DNA of 17,922 bases from LGRD01 sp031382215 (lineage in GTDB: Bacteria > Pseudomonadota > Gammaproteobacteria > Burkholderiales > Burkholderiaceae_C). Of the stretch, positions 11,892-17,922 are shown piece after piece. Made by a program: the position numbers and the translations under genes. The notes below the pieces were generated by a model. That model searched no databases. It was not told where the DNA came from and worked only from the letters and a program-made list of their open reading frames with translations. Location of the stretch: positions 1 to 17,922 of the forward strand of contig JANMYQ010000028.1 of NCBI GenBank assembly GCA_031382215.1. Direction: 5' to 3'. Positions within the stretch are counted from its first letter, which is position 1. Each line of letters opens with the position of its first letter.

Positions 11892-11906
11892 CCGCGTTCA
11901 GCGCGG
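11892..11906. terminator. Small hairpin between converging genes
   Basis: CCGCG and CGCGG pair around TTCAG, overlapping the stop codon of the minus-strand membrane protein gene and 13 bp after the MscS-type stop. It could act on both converging transcripts, but the stem is only 5 bp and no T-run follows on either strand. Confidence 0.25.
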
Positions 11907-12917
11907 TGGCGGCAAGGGCTCGCCGAGCGCGCGCCGCCACAACCAGGGCCCGCCGCGTTCGAAGTCGAGCCGGGCGCTGACCTGCTCGGGCGGGGCCAGC
12001 GGCACCAGCGGCATCACCGCGCTCTTTTTCTCGGCGACCGCAAACGTGAACACGTAAGTCGGCTCCTGGCCCATGCGCAGGTCGCTGATCAGCACGCGGT
12101 CGCCCTGCTGCTGCATCTTGAAGAATCCCTTGCTGAAGGCGGCGATGCGCTGCACGCCGTCCAGCCCCTGCAGCTCGGCGGCCAGCGCGCTGCCGCGCTC
12201 GAAACGGTCGAAGTGCATGCCCGGCGTGCGGTCGAGCAGCGAATGGAAGCCCTCGTGGAAGTGCTCGCCGCGCACCGCGACCACGCGCCACAGCAAGGTG
12301 TTGAACGCCGTCGGCGTGACCAGCACGCGCTCCGCGGCGATGCCCTGCGCCGCCAGCGACGCACGCGCAACCTGCGCGACCTGTTGCTGTGCAGCGAAGC
12401 TCCACCCCAGGTAGGCCGTGCTCAACACGAGGCCGGCCGCGTTGGCGACCAACGCACGCCCGCGACCGTGCGCCGCGAGCGCCCAGCCGGTGCCCACCAG
12501 CAGCGGCAGCGTGTACAGCGGGTCGATGATGAAGATGCTGCCCACGCCGAACGGGTGGTTCGAGAACGGCAGCGCGAGTTGCGTGCCGTAGACCGTCATC
12601 GCGTCGAGCAGCGGGTGCGTGACCAGCGCCAGCCAGAGGGCCAGCCACCAGCGCCGCCACAACGCCCATTCGCCATGCAGGCGCGCCACACCGGCGGCGA
12701 AAGGCAGCGAGAACAGCGTGAGCCAGAACGGCGCGTGCGTCTCGGCGCGGTGCAGCACCATGTTGCGGATCGGGTCGCCGTGTTCGATCAGCACGTCCAG
12801 GTCGGGCAAGGTGCCGGCCACGGCGCCCCACAGCGCGGCCTTCCACACGGCCGTTTGGCGGCCCCTCGTGGCCACGCCAACCGCGGCGCCGAGTGCAATC
12901 TGCGAAAGAGAGTCCAT
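11898..12917 (-). CDS. YdjM/DUF457-type membrane-bound putative metal-dependent hydrolase
   Basis: Integral membrane protein of 339 residues from the family that includes E. coli YdjM; described relatives are putative metal-dependent hydrolases with no proven substrate. The start MDSLSQIALGAAVGVATRG and the segment WGAVAGTLPDLDVL are typical. Candidate metal-binding residues are D39, D41, H56 and H61 (HRAETHAPFW), and H101 with D105 (THPLLDAM). About four to five membrane spans fill the first 180 residues; the C-terminal 150 residues look soluble and lack a motif I recognise. ATG at 12917 starts exactly at the conserved N-terminus, though the ribosome site is poor. It converges with the MscS-type gene, and three short repeats lie just upstream. 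Confidence 0.85.
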   Translation of the reverse strand: MDSLSQIALGAAVGVATRGRQTAVWKAALWGAVAGTLPDLDVLIEHGDPIRNMVLHRAETHAPFWLTLFSLPFAAGVARLHGEWALWRRWWLALWLALVTHPLLDAMTVYGTQLALPFSNHPFGVGSIFIIDPLYTLPLLVGTGWALAAHGRGRALVANAAGLVLSTAYLGWSFAAQQQVAQVARASLAAQGIAAERVLVTPTAFNTLLWRVVAVRGEHFHEGFHSLLDRTPGMHFDRFERGSALAAELQGLDGVQRIAAFSKGFFKMQQQGDRVLISDLRMGQEPTYVFTFAVAEKKSAVMPLVPLAPPEQVSARLDFERGGPWLWRRALGEPLPPPR

Positions 12918-12973
12918 CGCGGCATTGTGCGGGGCGGCGCATGGCGCCGGGGCTGGCGGGTCCTGCCTGGTTG

Positions 12974-13028
12974 TGTCGGGCTATATAGGGGGTATGTCGG
13001 GCTCTATCGGGCCATGTCGGGCTATACC
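12974..13028. repeat. Three tandem 20-21 bp repeats beginning TGTCGGGCT
   Basis: TGTCGGGCTATATA begins at 12974, TGTCGGGCTCTATC at 12995 and TGTCGGGCTATACC at 13015, a period of 21 and 20 bp. The last copy runs into the 3' end of the diguanylate cyclase gene (stop at 13022). The array lies 57-111 bp upstream of the DUF457-type gene start. The first copy holds CTATATAG, which could supply a -10 for that gene on the minus strand. The two-turn period would suit a protein binding to one face of the DNA; no function is proven. Confidence 0.6.
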
Positions 13029-14908
13029 GCGCTGCCTGCCCTCGGCGCATCCGGCGTCGTCAACACAGGCGAGTCGGGCTGCATGGCGCCACGGACCACC
13101 CGGTTCTTGCCCGCTTGCTTGCCGGCATACATGCCGGCGTCGGCGCACTTGAGCAGGCGGGACACGTCGCAGGCATCGTTCGGGGCCAGCGCATAACCTA
13201 CCGTGGCGCCGACCTGCGCGGTGATGCCGGCCACTGCAAACGGGCCGCGAAGCGCCGCCAGCAGTCGCCGACCCGCGGCGTGGGCCGCAATGTCGTCGCC
13301 GATCCCATGGATGACCACGACGAATTCGTCCCCGCCCATCCTGGCGACCAGGTCCGGGCCACGCATCTGCGCCTGCAGACGCCGGCCGACCTCGATCAGC
13401 AGCGCATCGCCCACGTCGTGGCCGAAGCGGTCATTGATGGGCTTGAACCCGTCCAGGTCGATCAGGTAAACCGCCACCGCGCCCGAAGGCAGCGCGGCGG
13501 ACAGGCTCGGCTCCAGCGCCAGGTACAGGCCGCGCCGGTTCAGCAGGCCGGTCAGCGGGTCGCTGAAGGCCAGCGTGTGCAGGCGCCCGTTCTCGAGTCG
13601 TGCAGCCGCTTCGCTGGCGCGCACGTCTTTCACGCGGCCGGCCAGCACGAACATCCACAGCACGATCTCGATCGTCATCGCGAACTGCAGCGCGTGCTCC
13701 AGCCAGAACTCGAGCGGCAACCAACCGCGCTGCATGCACACCATGAGCAAGGTTCCCACCAGCACCACGCCCCAGCCCGCCAGCACGAAGGGCGCGGCGC
13801 GGTTGCCGCGCCGCATGCTGAACACGGCGGCGGCCGTGCCCAGCAGCGTGGGCAGCGGCCCGATCGCGCTGGCCAGCCCGGCGACGGCCCGCAGGTCGAT
13901 CCAGCCGGCGAAGAACGCCACCATCGCCGCAGCCGCTGCGATGGCCACGGCGCGCAGGGCACGGGCCAGGCGCGGCTCGAAGCGCGCCACGTCCAGCGCG
14001 TCGTGAACGAACATGGCGTTGGCAGCGATCATCGTCAGGATGGCGGGTGCCCAGCCATTGCCGACCATCCAGGCGTTCTCACCCCACAGGTGCTGCGGGC
14101 CATGGCCAAAGTAACAAAGAAAGAAAATGCTGCCGGCCGCGGACGACAACGCAAAGTCGAAGAACATGCGCTCGCGCAGCGCGGCCCATTGCACCAGCGC
14201 GTACACCAACAGGCACAGCCAGATGCCCGTGATCAGGCCCTGCACCATCTGTTGCTGCGACTCGGCCGCGAGGTAGTCGGCCGGACGCACAAAACGAAGC
14301 GGCACGAGCAGCGCCGTGGACGACTCGAAGCGCATCAGCAACTCCTGCGACGCGCCGCGCTGGGCCCCCAGCCCGGCCTCCGCCTGGGCCCCTCCCTGGG
14401 CCCCCAGCGGCAGCACGTGGCTTCGCGTCCTCAACGGCTTTTGCGAGAACTGCGCGGTGTTGCGGACCCGAGCCTGCTGCACGACGCGCCCGCCTTCGAA
14501 CAGGTACACATCCACCCGGTCCACGCCGGCGAAGCCGAGATCGAGCCACCAGGCCCCGGGGTCGTCAGCGGCCATGCGCAGCGGCAGGCGCAACCACAGG
14601 GCCCGCGTGTGCGGCCCGAGGTTGCCGTGCACCTGCGGCGGCGGGCCGAAGGCCGCATCGGCGGCAAACGCCTCGTCAGCGGTCAGGGGCCGGTCGCCCT
14701 CTTTCAGGATGCGCGCCCAGGGCCAGCCATCGACGTCGGTCCGTGACGCATCGAGCACCATCTCGCCGCCCGCGGGCCACGCGGCCAGGGTGGCCAGCAA
14801 CAAGATGAGACCCAGCATGGCGCGCACGGCCGCGCCAGCCCGACCGCCGCGCGGCCTGGGCTCCGGCGCGGTGGTCAGGCGGCGGAAAGCGCCGACGCAA
14901 GGGTTCAT
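13022..14908 (-). CDS. Diguanylate cyclase with 7TMR-DISM sensor (GGDEF)
   Basis: Membrane-bound sensor enzyme that makes cyclic di-GMP from two GTP; 628 residues from the chosen start. After an N-terminal signal or anchor helix (MLGLILLLATLAAWPAGG) comes a periplasmic 7TMR-DISMED2-like domain (about residues 90-205, with LWLRLPLRM and VDRVDVYLFEGG). About seven membrane spans (7TMR-DISM) follow, then a GGDEF domain beginning FSDPLTGLLNRRGLYLAL. The active site GGDEF is intact at 525-529, and the product-inhibition I-site RxxD lies at R516-D519, five residues before it. The start is uncertain: ATG at 14908 is preferred, and 14935 or 14818 are possible. No candidate has a good ribosome site, and the frame is open to 15025, overlapping the WYL gene. 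Sixty-seven bases separate it from that gene, so co-transcription is possible. Confidence 0.9.
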   Translation of the reverse strand: MNPCVGAFRRLTTAPEPRPRGGRAGAAVRAMLGLILLLATLAAWPAGGEMVLDASRTDVDGWPWARILKEGDRPLTADEAFAADAAFGPPPQVHGNLGPHTRALWLRLPLRMAADDPGAWWLDLGFAGVDRVDVYLFEGGRVVQQARVRNTAQFSQKPLRTRSHVLPLGAQGGAQAEAGLGAQRGASQELLMRFESSTALLVPLRFVRPADYLAAESQQQMVQGLITGIWLCLLVYALVQWAALRERMFFDFALSSAAGSIFFLCYFGHGPQHLWGENAWMVGNGWAPAILTMIAANAMFVHDALDVARFEPRLARALRAVAIAAAAAMVAFFAGWIDLRAVAGLASAIGPLPTLLGTAAAVFSMRRGNRAAPFVLAGWGVVLVGTLLMVCMQRGWLPLEFWLEHALQFAMTIEIVLWMFVLAGRVKDVRASEAAARLENGRLHTLAFSDPLTGLLNRRGLYLALEPSLSAALPSGAVAVYLIDLDGFKPINDRFGHDVGDALLIEVGRRLQAQMRGPDLVARMGGDEFVVVIHGIGDDIAAHAAGRRLLAALRGPFAVAGITAQVGATVGYALAPNDACDVSRLLKCADAGMYAGKQAGKNRVVRGAMQPDSPVLTTPDAPRAGSAV

Positions 14909-14975
14909 GTCTGCGTTATCGGACGGGCCGCGCATCCCTTGAGCGGGGTTCGACAGCAAAGCCGCCGCTGCCGCA

Positions 14976-16001
14976 TCAAGCCCCCAGCTCCGGCCGGTCC
15001 GGTGCCAGGTAGGCGGCCCCCGCACGTTCCAGGCGCCCCCGAATCAAGGCCACCAACGCCTTGTCCCCGGCGACCACCACGCTGTCGCCATGGCGCAGGA
15101 TGTCCATGGCCAATTCGGTCGGCTCGCTGTAGGGCACCTGCAGCTCGTAGCGGCCATCCTTGAGCCAGCGCGACTTCTGCTGCGGGTGCCACTCTTCGTT
15201 GGCGACCCACTGCGCGGCATCCTCGTCGAACACCAGCGTGGCCCATTTGAGCTTGCCGCCACCACCCCCGTAGATGCCGTAGCCGGAGTCGAGCGCGGCT
15301 TCGAGATCGCGCACCGGCACGCTGCGCGCTTTCGCGTCGATCACCTTCGCTTCACGCATGGCGTCGAGCGCAAAACGGCGCAGGCCGTCGCTGGCGTGGC
15401 ACCAGCCGTCCAGGTACCAGGTGTTGCGGTAGTTCACCAGGCGCTGCGGCGAGACCTCGCGTTCGCTCAGGCTGCGGTCGCTGCGCTTGAAATAGCGCAA
15501 CCAGACACGTTTGCGCTGCACCAGCGCGCCGCCCAGCAATTCGAAGTGCCGGCTCGGCACACGCCGCCGTGCGGTGCCGATGACCTTGATGCGGCGCATC
15601 AGCTCGCGCGCCTGGTTCGCGTCGGTGCCCAGCATGCCCTGCAGCTTGTCCATCAGCGGTTGCAGGTGGCGCGCCAGCACGCCGTCGTCGTCGAGCCCGG
15701 CGAGCAACTGGTGCATCGTCAGCATGGCGTGGATTTCGTTCTCGCTGAACCACAGGCCGGGCAGTTCGTGCCGGGCCTCGCGGGCGGCGGACTGGCCGGC
15801 GGTGGCCGGCCCGGCGAAGCGGTAGCCGTTGTCGAGCGCGCTGTAGACGATCGGCGCGCTCATGCGGTCGCGCAGGTATTGCAGGTCGCGCTTGAGCGTG
15901 GCGGGCGACACGTCGAGTTCGTCGCGCAACGCGGCAAAGCTGACGCAGCCGCGGCTCTTCAGCAGCAGTTCGATCTTGTAGAAGCGTTCGGTGCGGTCCA
16001 T
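14976..16001 (-). CDS. HTH-WYL transcriptional regulator
   Basis: DNA-binding regulator of 341 residues. The N-terminal winged helix-turn-helix spans about residues 1-62 (FAALRDELDVSPATLKRDL). The WYL domain covers about 150-230, with the name-giving tripeptide intact at W195-Y196-L197 (NYRNTWYLDGWC) and the usual RFALDAM afterwards. A C-terminal WYL-associated region follows. A glycine run (GIYGGGGGK) lies near residues 243-251. WYL proteins often bind nucleic-acid ligands or nucleotides and control stress, DNA-damage or anti-phage genes. ATG at 16001 starts at the conserved MDRTERFYKIE, with AGGA 5 nt upstream. It is divergent from the HNH-like gene; two matching inverted repeats in between are its probable operators, one only 20 bp from its own start codon. 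Confidence 0.92.
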   Translation of the reverse strand: MDRTERFYKIELLLKSRGCVSFAALRDELDVSPATLKRDLQYLRDRMSAPIVYSALDNGYRFAGPATAGQSAAREARHELPGLWFSENEIHAMLTMHQLLAGLDDDGVLARHLQPLMDKLQGMLGTDANQARELMRRIKVIGTARRRVPSRHFELLGGALVQRKRVWLRYFKRSDRSLSEREVSPQRLVNYRNTWYLDGWCHASDGLRRFALDAMREAKVIDAKARSVPVRDLEAALDSGYGIYGGGGGKLKWATLVFDEDAAQWVANEEWHPQQKSRWLKDGRYELQVPYSEPTELAMDILRHGDSVVVAGDKALVALIRGRLERAGAAYLAPDRPELGA

Positions 16002-16020
16002 GGGGTTCCTGTATCAAGCG

Positions 16021-16043
16021 GCTGGCTCACCCGATGAGCCAGC
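16021..16043. promoter_or_regulatory. Inverted-repeat operator 1 of the WYL/HNH-like intergenic region
   Basis: GCTGGCTCA and TGAGCCAGC form a perfect inverted repeat with 9 bp arms around a CCCGA spacer. It lies 20 bp before the WYL regulator start codon, where a bound dimer would block its transcription. A possible minus-strand -10, TATGCT (16056-16051), just precedes it, but no matching -35 is clear. The near-identical second copy 67 bp away makes a specific binding site much more likely than chance. Confidence 0.75.
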
Positions 16044-16087
16044 GGGTCAAAGCATACCCGAGGCCACAAATTCATCTCCCACCGCGT

Positions 16088-16110
16088 GCTGGCTCACGTG
16101 ATGAGCCACC
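16088..16110. promoter_or_regulatory. Inverted-repeat operator 2 of the WYL/HNH-like intergenic region
   Basis: GCTGGCTCA and TGAGCCACC repeat operator 1 with the same 5 bp spacing (CGTGA) and a single arm mismatch. Centres of the two sites are 67 bp apart. This copy ends 57 bp before the HNH-like gene start, in the range of its promoter. A lone half-site-like GGGCTCA follows at 16124-16130. The pair suggests one regulator, probably the WYL protein, governing both divergent genes. Confidence 0.72.
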
Positions 16111-16166
16111 CGCCCGCAATACTGGGCTCACCGCCGCACAAGCCGGCACCCACCCCGGAGCGCACC

Positions 16167-17264
16167 ATGAGCCTCGTCCCGATCCACACCACGCCCCACC
16201 CCATCAGCACGCTGGACCGCATCGGCTTCGAGCTGGGCTGGGACTACGCCCACCACCGCGTCTGCCCGCCCGAGGCCTACGCCCAGGCCCCGTCGCCGCT
16301 GCGCGACGGCCTGCTCGCCGGCCAGGCCACCTTCGGCCTGCGCACCTTGAACGCCACGCGCCACGTGCGCAAATGGCTGCAGTTGCGCCTGAACGCCTGG
16401 CTGCGCGGCCGCAGTGTCGAGCTGATGCAGGTGACGCCCAACTACCTCGCTCAGCTCGATGTGGACCACTGCCCGATCACCCGCGTGGCGCTCAGCGCGG
16501 GCACCCTGGAAAGCAGCGACAGCTCGATCGACCGGGTTCGCAATGACGCCGGCTACGCCGCCGGCAACCTGGCGGTGATGAGCACCAAGGCCAACCACGC
16601 CAAGGCGGGGCACGGCTTTCGGGCTGCGATCCGCTTCGTGAAGCAGGTCGAAGACGGCGCGCTCGGCGGCATCGACGGGCTGACCGCCGCGCAGTGGGCG
16701 CGCGTGGCCGTACTGTGCAGCTTCGTCGAGCCGCTCGCGCACGACGAAGCCTGCGCGCTGCCGCTGCTGGTGTTGCCGCCGAACCGCCTGCGCCTGTTCA
16801 ACCCGGCGCAGGCGCTGCAGGCCTTCGTGAGCCGCCAGTTGCTGGTGGCGGGCTGGAGCCAGCGCGTCAGCCGCATCGAGGCGCTGGTGCCGGGCAAGCC
16901 GGCGCAGCGCGCCTTTCGCGACTTCTTCCATGCGCTGTTGCCGCGCGTGCTGGAAGCCGGCCGCAACATCGCACCGCACGAGGCCCGCTGGGCGGTGGAA
17001 GACGGGTGGCGCAACCCGCTGGTGCAGCGCCGCTGGTCGGCGTTTGCGCGCCTGCTATCGGCCGAACAGTGCGAGGCCCTGGTGCAGCGCGCCACCGCAA
17101 AGAAGCTCGGCACCGGCGTGGTCAACCCGCTGAGCGACGCGCAGGCCACCGAAGGCTGGCAGCTGGCCACGCGAGGGTATGTGCCGCACACCGCCGCGGC
17201 CACTGAGCCGACCGGCCGGCCGGTGATGGATGCGGCGGGCCGGCAGATGCTGCTGGCGATCTGA
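16167..17264 (+). CDS. Uncharacterised protein with HNH-like (zinc/nuclease-type) core
   Basis: I do not recognise this 365-residue protein as a named family. Residues 98-146 resemble an HNH-type core: DVDHCPITRVALS (D100, H101, C102), then SIDRVRNDAGYAAGNL (120-135) and STKANHAKAG. The SxDRxxNxxGYxxxN pattern followed by an N-x-x-K segment is characteristic of many HNH endonucleases. Only one cysteine of the usual zinc pairs is seen there, so metal binding and catalysis are uncertain. The N-terminal 95 residues (ELGWDYAHHRVCPPEAY) and C-terminal 220 residues lack motifs I know; no membrane span or signal is evident. ATG at 16167 has GGAG 6 nt upstream; the frame is open from 16086, but that would cross operator 2. 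It is divergent from the WYL regulator and probably controlled by it. A nucleic-acid-processing or defence role is an inference. Confidence 0.8.
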   Translation: MSLVPIHTTPHPISTLDRIGFELGWDYAHHRVCPPEAYAQAPSPLRDGLLAGQATFGLRTLNATRHVRKWLQLRLNAWLRGRSVELMQVTPNYLAQLDVDHCPITRVALSAGTLESSDSSIDRVRNDAGYAAGNLAVMSTKANHAKAGHGFRAAIRFVKQVEDGALGGIDGLTAAQWARVAVLCSFVEPLAHDEACALPLLVLPPNRLRLFNPAQALQAFVSRQLLVAGWSQRVSRIEALVPGKPAQRAFRDFFHALLPRVLEAGRNIAPHEARWAVEDGWRNPLVQRRWSAFARLLSAEQCEALVQRATAKKLGTGVVNPLSDAQATEGWQLATRGYVPHTAAATEPTGRPVMDAAGRQMLLAI

Positions 17265-17291
17265 AGGCCTGCGGCCAGAGGTTTCAGGCTC

Positions 17292-17570
17292 TCAGACCCC
17301 GCGCCAGTGGCTGAACTCATCCAGCCGCTGGCGCGCCTGGGCGCTGCGTTCGGCGGCGTCCAGCACCACCCAGTCGGGCGCGCCGATGTCTCTCAGCGTG
17401 TGCGGGCTCAGCTCGTCCAGCGCGTCCCACTCGCGCTGGCGCTGGCGCCGCCGGTAGCGCTCCACCAGCACCTGCCAAGCCGCAACGGCGGTTTCGATGA
17501 CGCTGCGCCAGACCCGCAGGTGCAACGGCCGCCAGAGGGGAATGGTGATCTGCGGGCTTGAGGGCAGCAT
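17292..17570 (-). CDS. DUF1127 domain protein
   Basis: Small basic protein of 92 residues with a C-terminal DUF1127 motif, WDALDELSPHTLRDIGAPDW at about 48-67, preceded by an arginine-rich stretch (RYRRRQRQRE). In other bacteria, short DUF1127 proteins have been linked to RNA binding and to phosphate or carbon metabolism; no function is proposed here. The 40-residue N-terminal part has a mildly hydrophobic helix (WRSVIETAVAAWQVLVER). ATG at 17570 has GGGAG 7 nt upstream. Its stop lies 27 bp from that of the converging HNH-like gene, and it is divergent from the LysR-type gene. Confidence 0.85.
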   Translation of the reverse strand: MLPSSPQITIPLWRPLHLRVWRSVIETAVAAWQVLVERYRRRQRQREWDALDELSPHTLRDIGAPDWVVLDAAERSAQARQRLDEFSHWRGV

Positions 17571-17582
17571 GGCTGGCTCCCG

Positions 17583-17612
17583 TTGATTTGGCGATGTTGG
17601 TAAGCATATAAG
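17583..17612 (+). promoter_or_regulatory. Possible promoter of the LysR-type gene
   Basis: TTGATT (17583-17588) and TATAAG (17607-17612) are separated by 18 bp, with five of six matches in the -10. Transcription would begin near 17619, about 54 nt before the preferred LysR start. The -10 overlaps the left arm of the 11 bp inverted repeat. Confidence 0.4.
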
Positions 17613-17670
17613 TCCAATCGACCCTGGGATATCAACATCTCAAGCGCAAATTGGTCAGTTATGCTTACCA
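17598..17670. promoter_or_regulatory. 11 bp inverted repeat bracketing the LysR/DUF1127 promoter region
   Basis: TGGTAAGCATA (17598-17608) is repeated exactly in inverted orientation as TATGCTTACCA (17660-17670), 51 bp apart. Nested inside is a second inverted pair, GATGTTG (17593-17599) and CAACATC (17633-17639). The right arm ends 2 bp before the preferred LysR start codon. LysR-type proteins typically bind such sites as tetramers and bend the DNA, so this is a plausible autoregulatory region; the actual binding site is not proven. Confidence 0.55.
17605..17635 (-). promoter_or_regulatory. Possible promoter of the DUF1127 gene
   Basis: On the minus strand TTGATA (17635-17630) could be a -35 and TATATG (17610-17605) a -10, 19 bp apart, giving a start near 17598 and a leader of about 28 nt. 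It overlaps and opposes the candidate LysR promoter. The spacing is longer than ideal. Confidence 0.3.
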
Positions 17671-17672
17671 GC

Positions 17673-17922
17673 ATGACCCGCCTGCCGCTGCACACGCTGC
17701 CCACCTTCCGCGTGGTGGCGAAGCTCGCCAACCTGCGCGCCGCAGCCGAACAACTGCACCTGACGCACAGCGCGGTCAGCCAGCAGATCAAGCTGCTTGA
17801 AGACCAGCTCGGCTTCCAGCTGTTCGACCGGCGCGGCCGCGGCATCGTGCTGAACGCGGCCGGGGCGGCCCTGCTGCAATCGGTGGAACCGGCGCTGAAC
17901 CAGATCGAAGACGGTGTCAGCG
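17673..17922 (+). CDS. LysR-family transcriptional regulator, N-terminus only
   Basis: Only the first 83 residues are visible; the gene continues beyond the right edge. They form a complete LysR helix-turn-helix: LPLHTLPTFRVVAKLANLRA, then AAEQLHLTHSAVSQQIKLLE (residues 24-43), QLGFQLFDRRGRGIVLNAAG and the start of the linker helix. The pattern is close to the GcvA-like subgroup. ATG at 17673 is preferred because MTRLP-type starts are usual there; an in-frame ATG at 17661 would add four residues (MLTS) and lie inside the right arm of the inverted repeat. Neither has a good ribosome site. It is divergent from the DUF1127 gene, which is a possible target. Effector and regulon are unknown. Confidence 0.9.
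   Translation, partial: MTRLPLHTLPTFRVVAKLANLRAAAEQLHLTHSAVSQQIKLLEDQLGFQLFDRRGRGIVLNAAGAALLQSVEPALNQIEDGVS

Noticed and set aside
12935..12949. CGGCGC/GCGCCG hairpin in the leader of the DUF457-type gene
   Set aside because: A 6 bp GC stem with a 3-base loop is expected by chance in sequence this GC-rich and has no supporting context.
13115..14746. Plus-strand open frame opposite the diguanylate cyclase gene
   Set aside because: Composition is Gln/Arg/His rich and motif-free, whereas the minus strand encodes intact GGDEF and I-site motifs.
16086..16166. Upstream starts for the HNH-like protein (ATG 16086 or 16101)
   Set aside because: They lie at or within operator 2 and lack a ribosome site; ATG 16167 has GGAG at proper distance.

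Overview
The window is about two-thirds GC, has strong third-position GC and is densely packed. The gene families (DUF427, a NodT/MacA/MacB-type exporter, 7TM-GGDEF, DUF1127, LacI and LysR regulators) suggest a betaproteobacterium of the order Burkholderiales, perhaps near the Rubrivivax/Leptothrix/Rhizobacter group. The placement is an inference from gene content and codon style; no RNA gene or marker gene is present to fix it. I saw no tRNA, rRNA, CRISPR array, insertion sequence or phage gene.

Positions 1-5597 hold an alpha-glucoside or trehalose/maltose-type uptake and hydrolysis locus. On the minus strand, transcribed right to left, lie a periplasmic binding protein, two MalF/MalG-type permeases and a GH13 alpha-glucosidase that runs off the left edge. 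This matches the E-F-G-A order of rhizobial agl operons. The transport ATPase is not in the window and probably follows the glucosidase. A divergent LacI-family repressor gene flanks the operon. Between the two are two TCAAAGCG(C/T)TTTGA operators whose centres are 22 bp apart. A small DUF427 gene (5608-5886) converges on the repressor gene.

Positions 5999-10885 hold a four-gene plus-strand exporter operon: NodT-type outer-membrane lipoprotein, MacA-like adaptor, ABC ATPase and MacB-like permease. All three junctions overlap by one to four bases, so translation is probably coupled. A MscS-type channel gene follows at 11066-11878.

Positions 11898-16001 are minus strand: a YdjM/DUF457-type membrane protein, a 7TM-DISM diguanylate cyclase with intact GGDEF and I-site motifs, and an HTH-WYL transcription regulator. 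Three copies of a 20-21 bp repeat lie at the junction of the first two.

Positions 16002-17264 are the most unusual part. The WYL regulator is divergent from a 365-residue protein with an HNH-like core (DHCPIT ... SIDRVRNDAGYAAGN) that I cannot assign to a named family. Their 165 bp intergenic region carries two copies of the inverted repeat GCTGGCTCA-N5-TGAGCCAGC. This regulator-operator-nuclease-like pair is the best candidate for an undescribed system. The window ends with a DUF1127 gene divergent from the start of a LysR regulator gene, separated by a region bracketed by an 11 bp inverted repeat.
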